Source: Actinomycetota bacterium (GTDB lineage: Bacteria; Actinomycetota; Actinomycetes; S36-B12; UBA5976). From it: DNA of 6,210 nt. Below, one piece after another: positions 3,743 through 6,210 of this stretch (the stretch's first letter is position 1; the number at the start of each line of letters is the position of its first letter). The notes under the pieces are model-generated. The model made no database searches. It saw nothing but the letters and a program-made list of their open reading frames with translations, and was not told the DNA's origin. Made by a program: the position numbers and the translations under genes. The stretch is from positions 1-6,210 of the forward strand of contig RGCY01000074.1 of the NCBI GenBank assembly GCA_009918865.1, read 5' to 3'.

Positions 3743-6210
3743 CCTCACTGATGACCTGCAGTTGAGCGCTAAGGGTCAACTCCTCGTCAGCGAGATGGGC
3801 GTCAGTCACCGGAACCTCGCTGACCTCCCATTGCACTGCGAGCACATCAGCAGCAATGGCTGAACCGTGTTCAGCCAAGGCGCGCGCCACGATCGCATCC
3901 GAGGCATGAATGGTGACGCTAATCCGATCACTGACTCCGAAACCTGCGTTCTTCCTCGCTTCTTGTAGTGCTCGGACCACATCTCGCGCGGCCCCAAGGG
4001 CGCGTAAGTCATCCGTGAGATTTGTGTCAAGTGCGATGCTGATGCCATGGTCCGCTGCCACGGCCCAACCACTGCGCGCAGTCTCGGTCACTGTGACATC
4101 GTCATTAAAAATCTCCTCGACTTTGCCTTCGACCGTAATGTGCGCCGTGCCGGTTGCTCGCAGACTGGCAACCACATCGGCTGCTGCAGCCTCACTGAGC
4201 GCGTTGATGACGCCGGCAACGAGCGGGGTGCGCTGGGCAAACCGGGCACCGAGACTGCGGAAGTTTGCGCGCACCTGAACGTCAGTGAGGTCGCCGGTGC
4301 TGCGTCCGTCCAAGACCTGCTGCACGTTCAACTCATCTGCCAACTCAGCCACCAACTCGGGATTGAGTTGGTTAAAGCCATCCGCTGTGACTAGTGCACA
4401 CGCCAATGGTTGGCGCGTCTTGGCGCTGGCGCTGGCACGCGCGGCTCGACCAAGTTCAACCAGAGTTCGCGTCATTTGCATGTCGTGCAAAAGCGTTTCG
4501 TCATCGAGTGTGTCGATCACACTGCCATCGTTGGCAACCGGCCATGACTGTAGGTGCACAGAATCAGATGCATCGGTGGCGAACAAATCGCGCCACACGC
4601 GTTCAGTGACGAACGGCACAAACGGTGCCATCAATGCGGTGAGAGTGCGCAACGCTGTGTGCAATGTCGCCATGGCACAGACATCGCCTTCCCAGAACCG
4701 ACGACGACTGCGGCGCACGTACCAATTTGAAAGGTCGTCAATGAACTCTGCCATCAAACGGCCGGCGCCTTGAGTGTCGTAGTCCTCAAGCGCGGCGTCC
4801 ACTGCACGCGCCACGCGGGCCGTCTCCGCGAGCAACCAACGGTCGAGCACCGGCCGTTCTTGCGGTGTCGGCGCAGGGGCATGTTGATCGAAGTTCGCCA
4901 AGTTTGCGTACAGCACATGGAATGAAACAGTGTTCCAATAAGTCAACAACACCCGTCGGACGATTTCTGCGATACCGGCGTGCCCCACGCGGCGCGCTTG
5001 CCATGGGGAACCGGCCGCAAGCATGAACCAGCGCACTGCATCTGCGCCATGTTCATCCATAAGCGGCATTGGTTCAATCACATTCCCAAGATGCTTACTC
5101 ATCTTGCGACCCTGTTCATCAACGAGATGTCCCAAACACAGCACATCGCGGTAGGAAGACTGGTCGTGCACCAACGTGCCGACCGCCATCAATGTGTAGA
5201 ACCAGCCACGAGTTTGGTCGATAGCCTCCGCGATGAAGTTTGCTGGATAGGAAGCCGCGAACTCATCTGCGTTTTGGTGTGGGTAGCCGAACTGGGCAAA
5301 CGGCATAGCGCCCGAGTCGTACCAACAATCAATTACCTCCGGCACACGCGACGCGGTTTCACCACACTCGCCACAAGCAAATGTGATGTCGTCAACGAAT
5401 GGGCGATGTGGGTCCGCGTGTGTCAGATCCTTACCAGCGAGCGCACCCAATTCAGCACGGGAGCCGATGCACGTCAAGTGATCTTGTGGGCACCGCCAAA
5501 TCGGCAGGGGAGTTCCCCAGTAGCGGTTTCGAGATAACGCCCAGTCCACGTTGTTGTGGAGCCAGTCGCCGTAACGGCCCCATTGGATTGTTCGTGGGTA
5601 CCAACGCGTTGCTTGATTCTCTCGGAGCAGTTCTTCCTTGATTGCCGTCGTGCGGATGTACCACGACGGTTGGGCGTAGTACATGAGTGCGGTGTGGCAT
5701 CGCCAACAGTGCGGATAAGAGTGCTCAAACCGCTCACTGCGAAAGAGCAATCCGCGTTTGGTGAGTTCAGCAAGCACCGTTTCATCGGCATCTTTGAAGA
5801 ACTGGCCACCCACTCCAGGCAGATGTTGAGCAAATCGACCATCGGCTTCAATCGGGTTGACCACTGGGAGTCCATATGCGCGACACAAGGTGAGGTCTTC
5901 GGCGCCAAATGCTGGTGCTTCGTGAACCACGCCCGAACCTTCATCTGCGGTCACGAACTCTGCAGCAATCACAGTGTGAAGTGGCGCGTCAGTCTCGGGG
6001 AACACCACCCAGTCAAGTGGACGTTGATAGGAAAGGCCCAGAATCTCGTCGGCGGCAAGTTCGCTCACAATCTGGGCAGATTCACCGAGAACGGCAGGGA
6101 CGAGGTCTGCCGCCATGATCACTGGCCCACCATCTGTTGGCTGTGCCACCACGTAGCGCAATTCGGGATTGATGGCACACGCGGTGTTTGAAACCAACGT
6201 CCACGGTGTT
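3732..6210 (-). CDS. ileS: Isoleucyl-tRNA synthetase, eukaryote-like type (5' end beyond window)
   Basis: This class Ia enzyme charges tRNA-Ile with isoleucine and edits mischarged valine. The frame is open through base 6210; 825 residues are visible, so about 200-250 N-terminal residues with the HIGH motif lie outside. The visible part begins in the CP1 editing domain with TPWTLVSNTACAINP and continues with GSGVVHEAPAFGAEDLTLCR. YPHCWRCHTALMYYAQPSWY and RNRYWGTPLPIW follow, then cysteine pairs CP-x-x-HLTC and CGECGE. CWYDSGAMPFAQFGYP and AIDQTRGWFYTL precede the signature loop KMSKH (5091-5105). A helical anticodon-binding domain (SNWYVRRSRRRFW) and a long C-terminal domain end at a TAA. RYWGTPLPIW and the KMSKHLGN form point to the eukaryote-like IleRS2 class common in Actinobacteria, which is often less sensitive to mupirocin; resistance here is inference. 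A TTG at 6195-6197 is an internal leucine codon, not the start. Confidence 0.96.
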   Translation of the reverse strand, partial: TPWTLVSNTACAINPELRYVVAQPTDGGPVIMAADLVPAVLGESAQIVSELAADEILGLSYQRPLDWVVFPETDAPLHTVIAAEFVTADEGSGVVHEAPAFGAEDLTLCRAYGLPVVNPIEADGRFAQHLPGVGGQFFKDADETVLAELTKRGLLFRSERFEHSYPHCWRCHTALMYYAQPSWYIRTTAIKEELLRENQATRWYPRTIQWGRYGDWLHNNVDWALSRNRYWGTPLPIWRCPQDHLTCIGSRAELGALAGKDLTHADPHRPFVDDITFACGECGETASRVPEVIDCWYDSGAMPFAQFGYPHQNADEFAASYPANFIAEAIDQTRGWFYTLMAVGTLVHDQSSYRDVLCLGHLVDEQGRKMSKHLGNVIEPMPLMDEHGADAVRWFMLAAGSPWQARRVGHAGIAEIVRRVLLTYWNTVSFHVLYANLANFDQHAPAPTPQERPVLDRWLLAETARVARAVDAALEDYDTQGAGRLMAEFIDDLSNWYVRRSRRRFWEGDVCAMATLHTALRTLTALMAPFVPFVTERVWRDLFATDASDSVHLQSWPVANDGSVIDTLDDETLLHDMQMTRTLVELGRAARASASAKTRQPLACALVTADGFNQLNPELVAELADELNVQQVLDGRSTGDLTDVQVRANFRSLGARFAQRTPLVAGVINALSEAAAADVVASLRATGTAHITVEGKVEEIFNDDVTVTETARSGWAVAADHGISIALDTNLTDDLRALGAARDVVRALQEARKNAGFGVSDRISVTIHASDAIVARALAEHGSAIAADVLAVQWEVSEVPVTDAHLADEELTLSAQLQVISEANS

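Noticed and set aside
5091..5105. KMSKH in place of KMSKS as a defective IleRS signature loop
   Set aside because: KMSKH followed by LGN is, as far as I recall, a normal form in actinobacterial IleRS, and the surrounding residues are fully conserved.
5556..6191. 211-codon open frame on the + strand opposite ileS
   Set aside because: It is fully antisense to well-conserved IleRS sequence and shows no motif; a codon-bias shadow.

Overview
This window is the distal end of a dcw (division and cell wall) cluster from a member of the Actinomycetota. The gene order on the + strand is 3' end of ftsQ, ftsZ, a YggS/YlmE-family PLP-binding protein gene, sepF, a yggT-family gene and divIVA. The 3' four-fifths of ileS converges on it from the - strand. 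The FtsZ N-terminus, the SepF core ending in FFNQS, the DivIVA tail and the eukaryote-like IleRS (RNRYWGTPLPIW, KMSKH) all look actinobacterial. The G+C content is moderate by eye, not the very high G+C of Streptomyces or mycobacteria. This would fit a small-genome aquatic or uncultivated lineage, but that is inference.

Layout: 1-348 is the C-terminal part of FtsQ. 349-589 is a leader with no gene but with candidate regulatory repeats and a possible promoter for ftsZ. 590-1612 is ftsZ, 1710-2426 is yggS, and 2427-2539 is an intergenic region with two related inverted repeats. 2540-3028 is sepF, 3056-3343 is yggT and 3353-3721 is divIVA. 3732-6210 is ileS on the - strand, running off the right edge. 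There is no sign of phage, insertion sequence, CRISPR or RNA gene.

The genes form one functional set. FtsQ is part of the FtsQLB periplasmic/membrane link. FtsZ forms the Z-ring. SepF anchors FtsZ to the membrane through the FtsZ C-terminal peptide. YggT is a small membrane protein that travels with sepF, and DivIVA organises polar growth. YggS handles PLP homeostasis and is a habitual neighbour of ftsZ/sepF. IleRS is a housekeeping enzyme on an opposing transcript.

The most unusual observation is that the predicted FtsZ, although in frame from start to stop, lacks about 55 residues from the middle of its C-terminal domain, while its GTPase motifs, T7 loop and terminal SepF-binding peptide are intact. 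It is either a natural mini-FtsZ or an in-frame deletion or assembly artefact. DivIVA is also unusually short, the pgeF/ylmD gene usually found between ftsZ and yggS is absent, yggS and yggT look leaderless, and two tandem AGCGTG/CACGCT dyads precede sepF. I do not see a wholly new system here; the novelty lies in the altered form and control of known divisome parts.
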